A stretch of 64,000 nt of DNA from Seonamhaeicola sediminis (GCF_004358095.2 NZ_SMZJ02000001.1:62001-126000); one strand, 5' to 3'. Shown: positions 10,319 to 18,910, numbered from the stretch's first letter. The notes: a model not told the origin generated them from the sequence alone. Translations and numbers: made by a program.

Positions 10319-10402
10319 TATTATAAGTTTTTAAGTTAAGTGGCGTAAAAGTACTAATTATTTAACCGATTAAAAATTTTTTAAAGGCTTCTTAACAAGA
10401 TT

Positions 10403-11347
10403 TTATAGTAAACCACGCCCCATCTTTTTCAAACTTCCAGCTTGCTGATATTCTTTTACGAGTTTATCTAAAATGCCATTTATAAATATACTACTCTTTG
10501 GTGTTGAATATTCTTTAGCAATTTCTAAATACTCATTAATGGTAACCTTTACAGGTATTGATGGAAAATCTTTTAATTCACAAATAGCCATTTGCATCAA
10601 TGTGTAATCAATATCTGCTATTCGGTCTGCATCCCAATTTTTAGTTTTTTGCTCTATGTCTTTGTTTATCAAACTTCGGTTAAGTAGTGTTTTTTTAAAT
10701 AAATTAACAGCAAATTGTTGATCTTCTTCCTCTTTATACAATTTAGGTGTAAAATGATGTTTCGTATTTGTAAGCTTAGTTTTTCTTAAAAGTTTAAGAA
10801 TAGTAGTATTTACTGTTGGAAGATCATCTAACCAGGTTAGGTTCTTGTCCTCTATATAGTCATAAAGCTTTTCATTTGGCGCTATAATATCCTTGAAAAC
10901 ATCTACCACAAAGGCTTTATCTTCCTTAAAATCAGAAACTCTAGTCTGCATATATTCTTGATACAATTCACTTGAGGTTATAGCTTTAAAAATAACTTCA
11001 ATATACTCATTGTCAAGTTGCCAGTTATTAATTTTATAGGCTTCTAACTGGCTTTTAAGTTCTAAATCATTACTTAACAATTCAAGTAACTGATTGTTTA
11101 TAAATTTTCTATTAGGATTTTTATCTTCTTTGGTAGCAAGAAGTTTTTGTTGCTTCTTTTGTAAATCGGTCACTGCTCTTTTTCTAACCTCTAAAAGTAA
11201 TGAGATTAGTAAAAGGTACAAATTGTACATATTATCAATGCTAAACAATAAAAATTTTTGATCTTTACTAAAGTCGTCACTTTCATTACCTCTAAAAGCA
11301 TACAACGTTTGCATAACTTTTACACGAATATGTCTTCTGTTTAGCAT
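10403..11347 (-). CDS. nusB: Transcription antitermination protein NusB (long Bacteroidota form)
   Basis: 314 aa, about twice the size of E. coli NusB. The first residues MLNRRHIRVKVMQTLYAF give the conserved RNA-binding arginine-rich helix. The C-terminal half (about 170-300) holds the helical NusB core, including IADIDYTLMQMAICEL and the closing VKVTINEYLEIAKEYSTPKSSIFINGILD pattern (about 265-293). The insert of about 130 residues between them is typical of Bacteroidota members. NusB with NusE (S10) binds boxA RNA to help rRNA transcription. It is first in the operon; a TATTTTTG box (11399-11406) and a leader palindrome (11373-11395) lie upstream. Confidence 0.9.
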   Translation of the reverse strand: MLNRRHIRVKVMQTLYAFRGNESDDFSKDQKFLLFSIDNMYNLYLLLISLLLEVRKRAVTDLQKKQQKLLATKEDKNPNRKFINNQLLELLSNDLELKSQLEAYKINNWQLDNEYIEVIFKAITSSELYQEYMQTRVSDFKEDKAFVVDVFKDIIAPNEKLYDYIEDKNLTWLDDLPTVNTTILKLLRKTKLTNTKHHFTPKLYKEEEDQQFAVNLFKKTLLNRSLINKDIEQKTKNWDADRIADIDYTLMQMAICELKDFPSIPVKVTINEYLEIAKEYSTPKSSIFINGILDKLVKEYQQAGSLKKMGRGLL

Positions 11348-11372
11348 AATTACAAAGAACTTAATTTAATAA

Positions 11373-11395
11373 CGTAAAAAATTAATTGTTTTACG
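11373..11395. promoter_or_regulatory. Palindrome in the nusB leader
   Basis: CGTAAAA (11373-11379) and TTTTACG (11389-11395) are exact inverted repeats 9 nt apart. The palindrome lies between the predicted nusB -7 box and the nusB start. It could be an operator or a small leader hairpin; no function is known. Confidence 0.35.
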
Positions 11396-11398
11396 CTG

Positions 11399-11406
11399 CA
11401 AAAATA
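11399..11406 (-). promoter_or_regulatory. Probable -7 box of the nusB operon
   Basis: The minus strand reads TATTTTTG here, a perfect TAnnTTTG match about 52 nt before the nusB ATG. No TTG is seen at the usual -33 spacing. Confidence 0.4.
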
Positions 11407-11520
11407 ATATTATTTTAAGAAGTAGCTCTATTTTCAATCTTATATTATTGTCAATTTAACTTTAGGGTATTTTTAACAATTACTAAATAGTTTTAAGGTA
11501 AGTTATAGCATTATATACCC

Positions 11521-11528
11521 TATATTTG
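11521..11528 (+). promoter_or_regulatory. -7 box very close to the ABC exporter start codon
   Basis: TATATTTG is a perfect TAnnTTTG match ending only 9 nt before the ATG at 11538. Transcription from it would start almost at the start codon, so the mRNA would be leaderless or nearly so. The -33 region lacks a clear TTG. Confidence 0.45.
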
Positions 11529-11537
11529 CTTCTCTCT

Positions 11538-13295
11538 ATGAAAGAATTACAACATTTAAACAAATACTTTTTAAAGTATAAAACCCACATCATTTTAGGA
11601 AGCATTATTACCATTGCTGCTAGAATATTTTTGCTTTATACCCCCAGATATGTTAAAAAGATTTTTGTTGCCATTGAACGTTTTGATAACAAAACAATTT
11701 CAGAAAGTGTTTTTAAATCTGAGCTAGCCGAAGCTATTATCTGGATTATTTGCGCCGCATTAATTGCTGCAATTCTTACGTTTTTTATGAGACAAACCAT
11801 CATTAATGTATCTCGTTATATTGAGTTTGACCTGAAGAACGAAATCTATGAACAGTACCAAAAACTCTCTCTTAACTTCTACAAGAAAAATAGAACGGGC
11901 GATTTAATGAATCGAATTACAGAAGATGTTACCAGAGTGCGCATGTATGCAGGTCCTGCTATAATGTATAGTATTAATACAGTTGCTTTGTTTGTTGTGG
12001 CGCTAATTTACATGTTTAAAGCAGCTCCCACACTCACACTCTACACCGTTTTACCGCTACCTATTCTCTCTTTAGTTATTTATAAACTGAGTAGAGAAAT
12101 TCACAAAAGAAGTACTATTGTTCAAGAATACTTATCTAAATTATCAACTTACACACAAGAGTCTTTTAGTGGTATTTCTGTAATAAAGGCTTATGGAATT
12201 GAACCTCAAACAGTCTCTAGTTTTAATACGCTAGCGCTTGAAAGTAAGGAAAAACAAGTGAATCTAGCTAAAGTTCAGGCTTGGTTTTTCCCCATGATGA
12301 TACTACTTATTGGCACTAGTAATCTCCTAGTTATCTATATAGGTGGTATGCAGTATATTAATGGAGATATTGAGAGTTTAGGCACTATTGCTGAGTTTAT
12401 TATTTATGTAAACATGCTCACATGGCCAGTTGCAACGGTAGGTTGGGTAACTTCAATTGTGCAACAAGCAGAAGCATCACAAAAAAGAATTAATGAATTT
12501 TTAAAGATTGAACCAGAAATTAAAAACACCGTTAATAACCCAACGGAAATTACAGGCCATATTACTTTTGATAATGTATCGTTCACCTATGACGATACTA
12601 ATATTAAGGCTTTAAAAGGCATCAGCTTTGAAATAAAAGAAGGAGAAACCCTTGCTATTCTAGGTAAAACCGGATCTGGAAAATCTACCATTTTAGATTT
12701 AATTGGAAGACTCTACGATATTTCTGAAGGTAAGATTCTTGTAAACGGGATGGCTATTAAAAAACATAATCTTTACAATTTAAGAAATAGTATTGGTTAT
12801 GTTCCACAAGATGCTTTTCTGTTTTCAGACACCATAAAAAATAACATTAAGTTTGGTAAAGCAAATGCTAGTGATGATGATGTTATTGAAGCCGCCAAAA
12901 ATGCCCAAGTTCATAAAAACATTATAAAATTTAATAAAGGTTATGACACCATTTTAGGTGAGCGAGGTATTACCTTGTCTGGTGGACAAAAACAACGCGT
13001 ATCCATTGCTAGGGCTATCATAAAGTCACCTAAAATATTGTTATTTGACGATTGCCTATCAGCTGTTGACACAGAAACTGAGGAAAAAATTCTTAAAAAC
13101 CTCAATAAAATTTCTCAAGGAAAGACATCAATTATTGTGAGTCACCGGGTATCATCAGCTAAAAATGCAGATAAAATTATTGTATTAGACAATGGTAAAA
13201 TTGTACAAGAAGGCACTCATGAAACGCTTATCAACACAGAAGGCTACTACAAACACCTATATTTAAAACAATTAAGTGAAACCTCAACAAAATAA
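11538..13295 (+). CDS. ABC exporter half-transporter (fused membrane and ATPase domains)
   Basis: 585 aa. The first 310 residues are the six-helix exporter membrane domain. The ATPase domain follows (about 338-585), with Walker A GKTGSGKST (376-384), Q-loop GYVPQDAF, signature LSGGQ (480-484) and switch His in IVSHR (His536). Walker B reads ILLFDDCLSAVD, so the catalytic glutamate is replaced by Asp505. That substitution marks the degenerate-site subunit of heterodimeric exporters such as the YheI/LmrC/TM287 type, which suggests a partner encoded elsewhere. ATG 11538 is preferred over an in-frame TTG at 11526 that lies inside the promoter box. The substrate is unknown. Confidence 0.88.
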   Translation: MKELQHLNKYFLKYKTHIILGSIITIAARIFLLYTPRYVKKIFVAIERFDNKTISESVFKSELAEAIIWIICAALIAAILTFFMRQTIINVSRYIEFDLKNEIYEQYQKLSLNFYKKNRTGDLMNRITEDVTRVRMYAGPAIMYSINTVALFVVALIYMFKAAPTLTLYTVLPLPILSLVIYKLSREIHKRSTIVQEYLSKLSTYTQESFSGISVIKAYGIEPQTVSSFNTLALESKEKQVNLAKVQAWFFPMMILLIGTSNLLVIYIGGMQYINGDIESLGTIAEFIIYVNMLTWPVATVGWVTSIVQQAEASQKRINEFLKIEPEIKNTVNNPTEITGHITFDNVSFTYDDTNIKALKGISFEIKEGETLAILGKTGSGKSTILDLIGRLYDISEGKILVNGMAIKKHNLYNLRNSIGYVPQDAFLFSDTIKNNIKFGKANASDDDVIEAAKNAQVHKNIIKFNKGYDTILGERGITLSGGQKQRVSIARAIIKSPKILLFDDCLSAVDTETEEKILKNLNKISQGKTSIIVSHRVSSAKNADKIIVLDNGKIVQEGTHETLINTEGYYKHLYLKQLSETSTK

Positions 13296-13450
13296 ACTTT
13301 ATCTCTGTTATCTTAAGTCTAATGAAGTTTTAAAGTAAATGCAACGAAAAAGAAGATTAAAAAAAGAAACTTCATAATTTGTTGGTTAGTATCGGTTTTT
13401 TTTAGATTTTTGATACACAAATGATAATTCAAATAAATTTCTATTAAACT

Positions 13451-13846
13451 ATGAATAATAATGATATGATGGAGAGAGAAGAGATTTTTTCTAAGGTTTT
13501 AAGAGCTGGAAGACGCACTTATTTTTTTGATGTAAGAGCCACAAAAGCAGATGATTACTACTTAACTATTACAGAAAGTAAAAAATTCACAAACGACGAT
13601 GGATCATTCCATTACAAAAAGCATAAAATTTATCTTTACAAAGAAGACTTTACTGAGTTTAAAGATATTTTAGCTGAAATGACTGATTACATTATTGACG
13701 AAAAAGGCGATGAAGTTATTAGTGAACGTCACCAAAAAGATTTTAAGAAAGAGGACAACAACGATGATACTTCTACCAAATCTGACACCGAAGACACTCT
13801 AAAAACAACTGAAAGTTTCACAGATGTTGACTTTGATGATATATAA
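13451..13846 (+). CDS. DUF3276 PUR-alpha-like nucleic-acid-binding protein
   Basis: 131 aa. Residues 8-85 match the bacterial PUR domain: EEIFSKVLRAGRRTYFFDVR, YYLTITESKK, KHKIYLYKEDF and a helix FKDILAEMTDYI. Residues 90-131 are an acidic, disordered-looking Asp/Ser/Thr-rich tail ending FDDI. PUR-alpha homologues in spirochaetes (BpuR) bind DNA and RNA and regulate gene expression; the Bacteroidota members are much less studied. A strong terminator follows at 13871. Confidence 0.88.
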   Translation: MNNNDMMEREEIFSKVLRAGRRTYFFDVRATKADDYYLTITESKKFTNDDGSFHYKKHKIYLYKEDFTEFKDILAEMTDYIIDEKGDEVISERHQKDFKKEDNNDDTSTKSDTEDTLKTTESFTDVDFDDI

Positions 13847-13870
13847 TTGATTTAATAATCAATTTTTGAA

Positions 13871-13902
13871 GCCGTTACACGAAGTGTAGCGGCTTTTTTT
13901 TT
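13871..13902 (+). terminator. Strong intrinsic terminator after the DUF3276 gene
   Basis: GCCGTTACAC (13871-13880) pairs with GTGTAGCGGC (13884-13893), 10 bp with one G-T wobble and a GAA loop. Nine T follow (13894-13902) and overlap the stop codon of the convergent acyltransferase gene. Confidence 0.9.
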
Positions 13903-14932
13903 ACAATTTTATGGCTATTAACCCCAATAATATGGTTAGTAAAAAGTACAATATGGCTATAAATAAACCATAGTACAATAGTAATATAATGGTTATAATC
14001 AGTATCCAAACTGGTACCAAGGTCAAAGCCACAGCAAAGCGAAAAGTTGATTTAAACTCTAATTCTGTTATTTTTGGCTCAATGGCAAGTTTCCATATAG
14101 CATAAGGCAATATCAAATTAATTATAAGCAGTAACTTAAAAAAGTTACTTAACCCAACTGTTTTTGATTTCACCTCTGTTTTACACCTTTTAAAACCACT
14201 TTTAATGCAATTATTAACGTCCTGTGGTTTTAAAAAATCAACTTGTAACTCCTGTAGTTGCCTTAAATTGGTTTCATAATTATCTTGAGGAATATGAGTT
14301 GTTAATTGCAGCAATTCCAATTGCATCTTGTTTTTTAAATTAGCTAAAGATTTACTTTTACTATCTTCAATAAACGCCTGAGCCGCAATTGGTTTACCAA
14401 AAAACATTGAAGCACTATCAGGAAAACTAACGGCATCTTTATAATTCAAGCCAACAGGAACCAATTGTAAATCTAAACTAGGATACTTTTCTAAAGTATC
14501 AAAAACAATTCGCGTAAACCCTTTACTCAAAGGTCTTACACGTCTTTCCAAATTATGATTTCCTTCTGGAAAAATTACGATAGACTCCCCTTTTTTCAAT
14601 AATTCAGAACAAGTTTCAAAAATAGCATTATTATTATTTAGGGTATTCCAACCATCTCTAATTCTATATACTGGAAGCATTTGTAAACTTCTTAATAGCT
14701 TACTAAACAATACTTTTTTGAATACTGCCGCTCTTGTTAAAAAATAAGAAAACCGGCTACCATAAACCGCAATCAATAACGCATCTAAAAGCGCATTTTG
14801 GTGATTTCCTAAAATCAACACCGGTTTATCTTTAGGAATATTTTCAATATTATGAATCATTACTTTTTTAAAGTAGAAAAACATTCCCAACTTCAAGTAG
14901 GCATGTACGCTATGTAACCAAAGTTTTTTCAA
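13901..14932 (-). CDS. PlsC-family lysophospholipid acyltransferase, membrane protein
   Basis: 343 aa. The catalytic motif appears as GNHQNALLDAL (about 42-52): His is followed by Asp after five residues rather than the four of classical PlsC, as in some Gpt2-type acyltransferases. The FPEGNHNLERR motif (about 119-129) supplies the second conserved block, and VPVGLNYKD the third. Two or three hydrophobic helices sit near the C-terminus (about 270-343). It probably transfers acyl chains to lysophospholipids or glycerol phosphate at the inner membrane. It is last in the csaA-symporter-acyltransferase operon, 11 bp behind the symporter gene. Confidence 0.85.
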   Translation of the reverse strand: MKKLWLHSVHAYLKLGMFFYFKKVMIHNIENIPKDKPVLILGNHQNALLDALLIAVYGSRFSYFLTRAAVFKKVLFSKLLRSLQMLPVYRIRDGWNTLNNNNAIFETCSELLKKGESIVIFPEGNHNLERRVRPLSKGFTRIVFDTLEKYPSLDLQLVPVGLNYKDAVSFPDSASMFFGKPIAAQAFIEDSKSKSLANLKNKMQLELLQLTTHIPQDNYETNLRQLQELQVDFLKPQDVNNCIKSGFKRCKTEVKSKTVGLSNFFKLLLIINLILPYAIWKLAIEPKITELEFKSTFRFAVALTLVPVWILIITIILLLYYGLFIAILYFLLTILLGLIAIKL

Positions 14933-14943
14933 TTACTCATGAA

Positions 14944-15840
14944 TTATTTTTCTTTACCAGACCAATAAAATGCCAATAACAAACCAGAAATTATATGCCA
15001 TATACCCCAAAAAGCTGCTAAAATAGCCATGCCTCCCATACCATTAAAAAAGGTGAAAATAAGCAGTAAACCTAATCCAGAATTTTGTATTCCAGTTTCT
15101 ATGGCTATGGTTTTTTGATTTTTAAATGATAATCTAAATAATCGTGCCACCAAGAATCCTAACAAAATAGCAATGATGTTATGTAAAATACCTAACAGTA
15201 ATACATGATGAATATAAGCATTAAAAACATCTAGGTTATTTACAAATGCAATAACTACAATAGCCCCAAAAATAAATATAGAAAAAGGTCTTAAAAATTT
15301 AGAAAGTTTTATTGCTATAGATTGGTAGTAACGTCTAATCAGCATCCCGAAAAATAGAGGAATTCCCAATATAAGTGTTACTAATTTTAGAAGTTCAAAA
15401 ATATTTAATTCCACCTCTTGTAATATTTGTGACGTAGGTTGATACAAACTACCATAAAAATGAAAGTTAAAAGGTGTCATAAAAATGGCAAAAAAAGTTG
15501 CAAAAGCAGTTAAACTAACTGAAAGTGCTGTATTTCCCTTGGCTAAATGCGTCATAAAATTTGAGATATTTCCACCAGGACAAGACGCCACCATCATCAT
15601 CCCTAAAGCAATACTGGGTTGTGGTTTTACAAGCATAATTAGTATAAAAGTTACTAACGGTAATAATACAAATTGTGATACTACACCAACTATAACCAAC
15701 TTTGGTTGTCTTATTAAATTTTTAAAATCGCCAAGAGTAATACCCAAAGCTACTCCAAACATAACCACAGCTAAGGCTATATTTAATACCCAGAGTGCGC
15801 CACTATCAAAATTAATTTTAACAGAATCAAGTTCCTGCAT
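14944..15840 (-). CDS. Bile acid:sodium symporter family (BASS) transporter
   Basis: 298-aa polytopic membrane protein with about nine or ten hydrophobic segments. The sodium-site signature is visible as ASCPGGNISNFMTHLAKGN (about 84-102), followed by ALSVSLTAFATFFA, and a second conserved block IETGIQNSGLGLLL (about 246-259). Members carry organic anions such as bile acids, pantoate or pyruvate with sodium; the substrate here is unknown. It lies 4 bp after csaA and 11 bp before the acyltransferase, so the three are probably co-transcribed. Confidence 0.88.
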   Translation of the reverse strand: MQELDSVKINFDSGALWVLNIALAVVMFGVALGITLGDFKNLIRQPKLVIVGVVSQFVLLPLVTFILIMLVKPQPSIALGMMMVASCPGGNISNFMTHLAKGNTALSVSLTAFATFFAIFMTPFNFHFYGSLYQPTSQILQEVELNIFELLKLVTLILGIPLFFGMLIRRYYQSIAIKLSKFLRPFSIFIFGAIVVIAFVNNLDVFNAYIHHVLLLGILHNIIAILLGFLVARLFRLSFKNQKTIAIETGIQNSGLGLLLIFTFFNGMGGMAILAAFWGIWHIISGLLLAFYWSGKEK

Positions 15841-15844
15841 ATAT

Positions 15845-16180
15845 CTAAGACACTACACTGCCGTTTTTTACTTTGCTTTCGGGTTTTAAAAGGATGACAT
15901 CCTTTCCATTTACAGCTCCTAAAACCAAACATGCACTCATAAATTTAGCAATTTGCTTTTTTGAAAAGTTTACAATAGCCACAATTTGCTTTTGTAACAA
16001 ATCTGCTTTTCTATAGCGTGTTGTAATTTGCGCCGAAGATTTTTTTATACCTAATACACCAAAATCTATTGTTAATTTGTAGGCAGGATTTCTCGCTTCC
16101 ATAAAATCATGCACTTCAATAATAGTGCCCACTCTAAAATCTAATTTAGTAAAATCTTCAAAAGTTATTACATCGTTCAT
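15845..16180 (-). CDS. csaA: tRNA-binding domain protein CsaA
   Basis: 111-aa OB-fold protein of the CsaA/TRBP111 type. FEDFTKLDFRVGTIIEVHDF begins the fold, NPAYKLTIDFG and the KKSSAQITTRY stretch follow, and LVLGAVNGKDVILLKPES is the usual C-terminal half. The family binds tRNA and has been proposed as an export-related chaperone in Bacillus. The gene heads the three-gene operon and is divergent from the redoxin gene at 16227. Confidence 0.93.
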   Translation of the reverse strand: MNDVITFEDFTKLDFRVGTIIEVHDFMEARNPAYKLTIDFGVLGIKKSSAQITTRYRKADLLQKQIVAIVNFSKKQIAKFMSACLVLGAVNGKDVILLKPESKVKNGSVVS

Positions 16181-16226
16181 TTTTTAAAAATACAAATTAT
16201 CACGAACTTTGTAGAAACACAAAATT

Positions 16227-16784
16227 ATGGCAAGAACACCTTCAAATATGCTTCCATTGGGAACAAAAGCACCAGAGTTTTCACTTTTTGATACCATTTC
16301 TGATGCATCTATAAGCTTTAATGAAATACAAGGCAAAAACGGAACAGTTATTATGTTTATTTGCAATCATTGCCCATTTGTAATTCATGTAAATTCTGAA
16401 ATCATTTCCATAGCAAAAACTTATAAGGACAAAGGGATTGGGTTTGCTGCAATTTCAAGTAATGATGTAGTTAACTACCCCCAAGATAGCCCTGAAAACA
16501 TGAAAGCTCACGCAAAAAATGAAGGATACCCGTTCCCTTATTTATATGATGAATCCCAAGAAATAGCTAAAGCTTACGATGCTGCTTGTACACCTGATTT
16601 TTATGTTTTTAATTCCAATGACAAATTAGTTTACAGAGGGCAACTTGACGATTCCAGACCAGATAATGGCAAACCTTTAAATGGTGCTGATTTAAGAAAT
16701 GCATTGGATTGTTTAATTGAAGAAAAAGAAAACACCCTATTACAAAAGCCTAGTATTGGTTGTAATATTAAGTGGAAGGTTTAG
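16227..16784 (+). CDS. Thioredoxin-fold redoxin (AhpC/TSA-like)
   Basis: 185 aa with no signal peptide, so probably cytoplasmic. LPLGTKAPEFSLFD (9-22) opens a peroxiredoxin-like fold and the redox site is FICNHCPFV, a CxxC pair at about residues 46-49. YDAACTPDFYVFN carries the cis-proline region and GQLDDSRP follows. The CNHCPFV type is a common redoxin family in Bacteroidota and is annotated as a thioredoxin-family protein; its partner is unknown. The last 45 bp overlap the convergent GNAT gene. Confidence 0.87.
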   Translation: MARTPSNMLPLGTKAPEFSLFDTISDASISFNEIQGKNGTVIMFICNHCPFVIHVNSEIISIAKTYKDKGIGFAAISSNDVVNYPQDSPENMKAHAKNEGYPFPYLYDESQEIAKAYDAACTPDFYVFNSNDKLVYRGQLDDSRPDNGKPLNGADLRNALDCLIEEKENTLLQKPSIGCNIKWKV

Positions 16785-17261
16785 TTTAAGTTGATAAACA
16801 CCCACATCTTGCCACTTGCCAAATTTAAAACCTACTTCATTAAGGTGGGCTACTTTTTTGAAACCTAATTTTTCATGAAGTTTTTCACTGGCTTCATTGG
16901 GTAATGTTAACACTCCCAAAACTATATGGAATTTCTGTTCTCTTAGAAGTTCTATCAATCGCGTATATAATTTGGTCCCTATTTGTTTTCTAATAGCTGA
17001 ATGCCTCAAATATATGGTTGATTCCACCGTGTTTTTATAAGCCGGCTTTGGTCTAAACTGGCTACCATAAGCATAACCTAATATTTGGTTATTTTCTTCA
17101 AAAACTATAAAAGGATATTCAGAGTTTATTTTGTTAGCTTTTTCAGTAAAAGTTTCTAATGACAGCAACTCATCGTCAAAGGTTACAGCAGAATGTAAAA
17201 CATAGTGATTATAAATATACAATAGTTGTTGTATATCTTTTGTTTGAAAATCCCTAATCAT
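16740..17261 (-). CDS. GNAT family N-acetyltransferase (phosphinothricin-acetyltransferase-like)
   Basis: 173 aa. MIRDFQTKDIQQLLYIYNHYV starts the GNAT fold (about 1-21). FIVFEENNQILGYAYGSQFRPKPAY and STIYLRHSAIRKQIGTKLY (acetyl-CoA loop, about 100-118) are in the order seen in Pat/Bar-type acetyltransferases. LHEKLGFKKVAHLNEVGFKFGKW ends the fold. The real substrate may be an amino acid or a toxic analogue. It overlaps the upstream YfiT-like gene by 8 bp, suggesting coupled translation, and converges with the redoxin gene. Confidence 0.86.
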   Translation of the reverse strand: MIRDFQTKDIQQLLYIYNHYVLHSAVTFDDELLSLETFTEKANKINSEYPFIVFEENNQILGYAYGSQFRPKPAYKNTVESTIYLRHSAIRKQIGTKLYTRLIELLREQKFHIVLGVLTLPNEASEKLHEKLGFKKVAHLNEVGFKFGKWQDVGVYQLKLNLPLNITTNTRLL

Positions 17262-17805
17262 AAAGCCATCCTTTACGTTTTAGTAAATTCTCAATATGCG
17301 CATAATGATGGTTACTATGCCACGCATAATTACCAATATTATAGGATAACAAAACCTCAGAACCAGTTTCTGGATGCATAAAACTTTTCTTTAAATCTTC
17401 ATTATTTAAACCCTTTAACAAATACACCAACTTGTAATGAATAGCTTTAATATGCTCTAAAGACATTTGTATGGGTGCATGTTTACTGTCATGTAATTCT
17501 GCCCAATCAGCTTCATTGTAAGCTTTAATTATTGGTTTATCTTCGGTTAATGCCCACTTAAAACGTGTATAACTATGGTGATGACTATCTGCCACATGGT
17601 GCACAACTTGCCTTATGGTCCAACCACCAGGCCTATAAACAGTATCTAACTGCTCCTTAGACAAGTACTTAACTAAAGCTTCTAATCGAATGGGAAATTG
17701 TTCTAAAACCAAAATCCAATCTTTAATATGTTGGTCTGTAATCGTATCTGGAAATTCAAATGTTCCAATAGGATATTTTAACTGCTCTAAATCTTGATTT
17801 GTCAT
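17254..17805 (-). CDS. YfiT/DinB-like putative metal-dependent hydrolase or thiol transferase
   Basis: 183 aa from the ATG at 17805; the frame is open to 17826 but the extra residues look non-native. The four-helix DinB_2 fold shows GGWTIRQVVHHVADSHHHSY (about 81-100) and NYAWHSNHHYAHIENLLKRK (about 158-177). These give the three-histidine metal site of the family. NCBI-type annotation often calls these YfiT bacillithiol transferases, yet bacillithiol use in this organism is unproven. It is translationally coupled to the GNAT gene downstream. The terminator for the preceding PPIase gene lies just upstream, so it needs its own promoter. Confidence 0.85.
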   Translation of the reverse strand: MTNQDLEQLKYPIGTFEFPDTITDQHIKDWILVLEQFPIRLEALVKYLSKEQLDTVYRPGGWTIRQVVHHVADSHHHSYTRFKWALTEDKPIIKAYNEADWAELHDSKHAPIQMSLEHIKAIHYKLVYLLKGLNNEDLKKSFMHPETGSEVLLSYNIGNYAWHSNHHYAHIENLLKRKGWLYD

Positions 17806-17813
17806 GTTTAAAT

Positions 17814-17842
17814 ATAAAAAAAGCACCTCAAATGAGGTGCTT
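17814..17842 (-). terminator. Terminator after the cyclophilin-FKBP gene
   Basis: AAGCACCTCA (17821-17830) and TGAGGTGCTT (17833-17842) are perfect inverted repeats. On the minus strand the stem is followed by a run of seven or more T, so it terminates the gene at 17874-18806. Confidence 0.85.
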
Positions 17843-17873
17843 AGAATATCATAAAAATGTGAATACTCTATTA

Positions 17874-18806
17874 TTATTTCACATTCATTAACTCTACGTC
17901 AAAAATTAAAGTAGCATTAGGCGGAATAACACCACCTGCACCTCTACTACCGTATCCCAAGTCACTTGGAATTACCAAGCGTGCTTTGTCTCCTACTTTT
18001 AATAGTTGAATACCTTCATCCCAACCGGGTATTACTTGTCCAACTCCTAATGGAAAATCTATGGGTTGGTTTCTTTTGTAAGAAGAATCGAAAACAGTAC
18101 CATCTGCCAATTGCCCTTTATAGTGAACAGAAACTGTTTTTCCTTTTTCCGCTTTAATACCATCACCTTTTTGAATAATTTGATAACGTAACCCGCTCTC
18201 TGTTTTTTCAAAACCAGCAGCTAACTTATCTAATTGAGCTTCAGCTTTCGCTTTTTCTTCAGCCATTCTTTTTTCTCTGGCGCCTTCAAAAGTTCTAAAA
18301 GCTTCAACAGCATTAAACCCTTCAGCTTCAACGCCTACTCTAACAATCTCTAAAGTTTCAATGGTATCGCCTTGGGCAATAGCATTAACTACGTCTTGTC
18401 CTTGTTCTACCTTACCAAAAACCGTATGGTTATTATCTAACCAAGGGGTTTCTACATGTGTTATGAAAAATTGGCTTCCGTTAGTTCCAGGTCCTGCATT
18501 AGCCATTGATAGTATTCCTGGACCATCATGTTTTAAATCTGGATGAAACTCATCATCAAATTGATACCCTGGGTTACCAGCTCCGCTACCTTGTGGACAA
18601 CCACCTTGAATCATAAAATCAGGAATCACTCTGTGAAACTTTAATCCGTTATAATATGGAGTTCCTTGCGGCTTTACTGAATTTTCAAGATTCCCTTCTG
18701 CTAAAGCAACAAAGTTACCAACCGTTCCTGGTGTTTTTTTGTATTCTAAAGCCACTAAAATTTCGCCTTTTGTAGTGTTAAATTTTGCGTATAATCCGTC
18801 TTGCAT
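17874..18806 (-). CDS. Dual-domain peptidylprolyl isomerase: cyclophilin fused to FKBP
   Basis: 310 aa with no signal peptide. Residues 4-165 are a cyclophilin: FHRVIPDFMIQGG carries the catalytic Arg, then MANAGPGTNGSQFFIT and PWLDNNHTVFGKV (cyclosporin-site Trp present). Residues 166-195 form a charged helix, EKRMAEEKAKAEAQLDKLAA. Residues 200-310 are an FKBP: KGKTVSVHYKGQLADGTVFD, QVIPGWDEGIQLL and GYGSRGAGGVIPPNATLIFD. Both active sites look intact, so two unrelated proline isomerase folds are joined in one cytoplasmic chain. Cyclophilin-FKBP dual immunophilins are known from Flavobacterium. A terminator follows at 17842. Confidence 0.95.
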   Translation of the reverse strand: MQDGLYAKFNTTKGEILVALEYKKTPGTVGNFVALAEGNLENSVKPQGTPYYNGLKFHRVIPDFMIQGGCPQGSGAGNPGYQFDDEFHPDLKHDGPGILSMANAGPGTNGSQFFITHVETPWLDNNHTVFGKVEQGQDVVNAIAQGDTIETLEIVRVGVEAEGFNAVEAFRTFEGAREKRMAEEKAKAEAQLDKLAAGFEKTESGLRYQIIQKGDGIKAEKGKTVSVHYKGQLADGTVFDSSYKRNQPIDFPLGVGQVIPGWDEGIQLLKVGDKARLVIPSDLGYGSRGAGGVIPPNATLIFDVELMNVK

Positions 18807-18910
18807 TGTTCTAATTTTTAAGAAAGTGCAAAGATAACTTATTTAGATAGAAGACTGAAGTATGAAGCTAGAAGTTTTTTTGATAAGCGTTATAAAGATA
18901 GGACTGAAAA

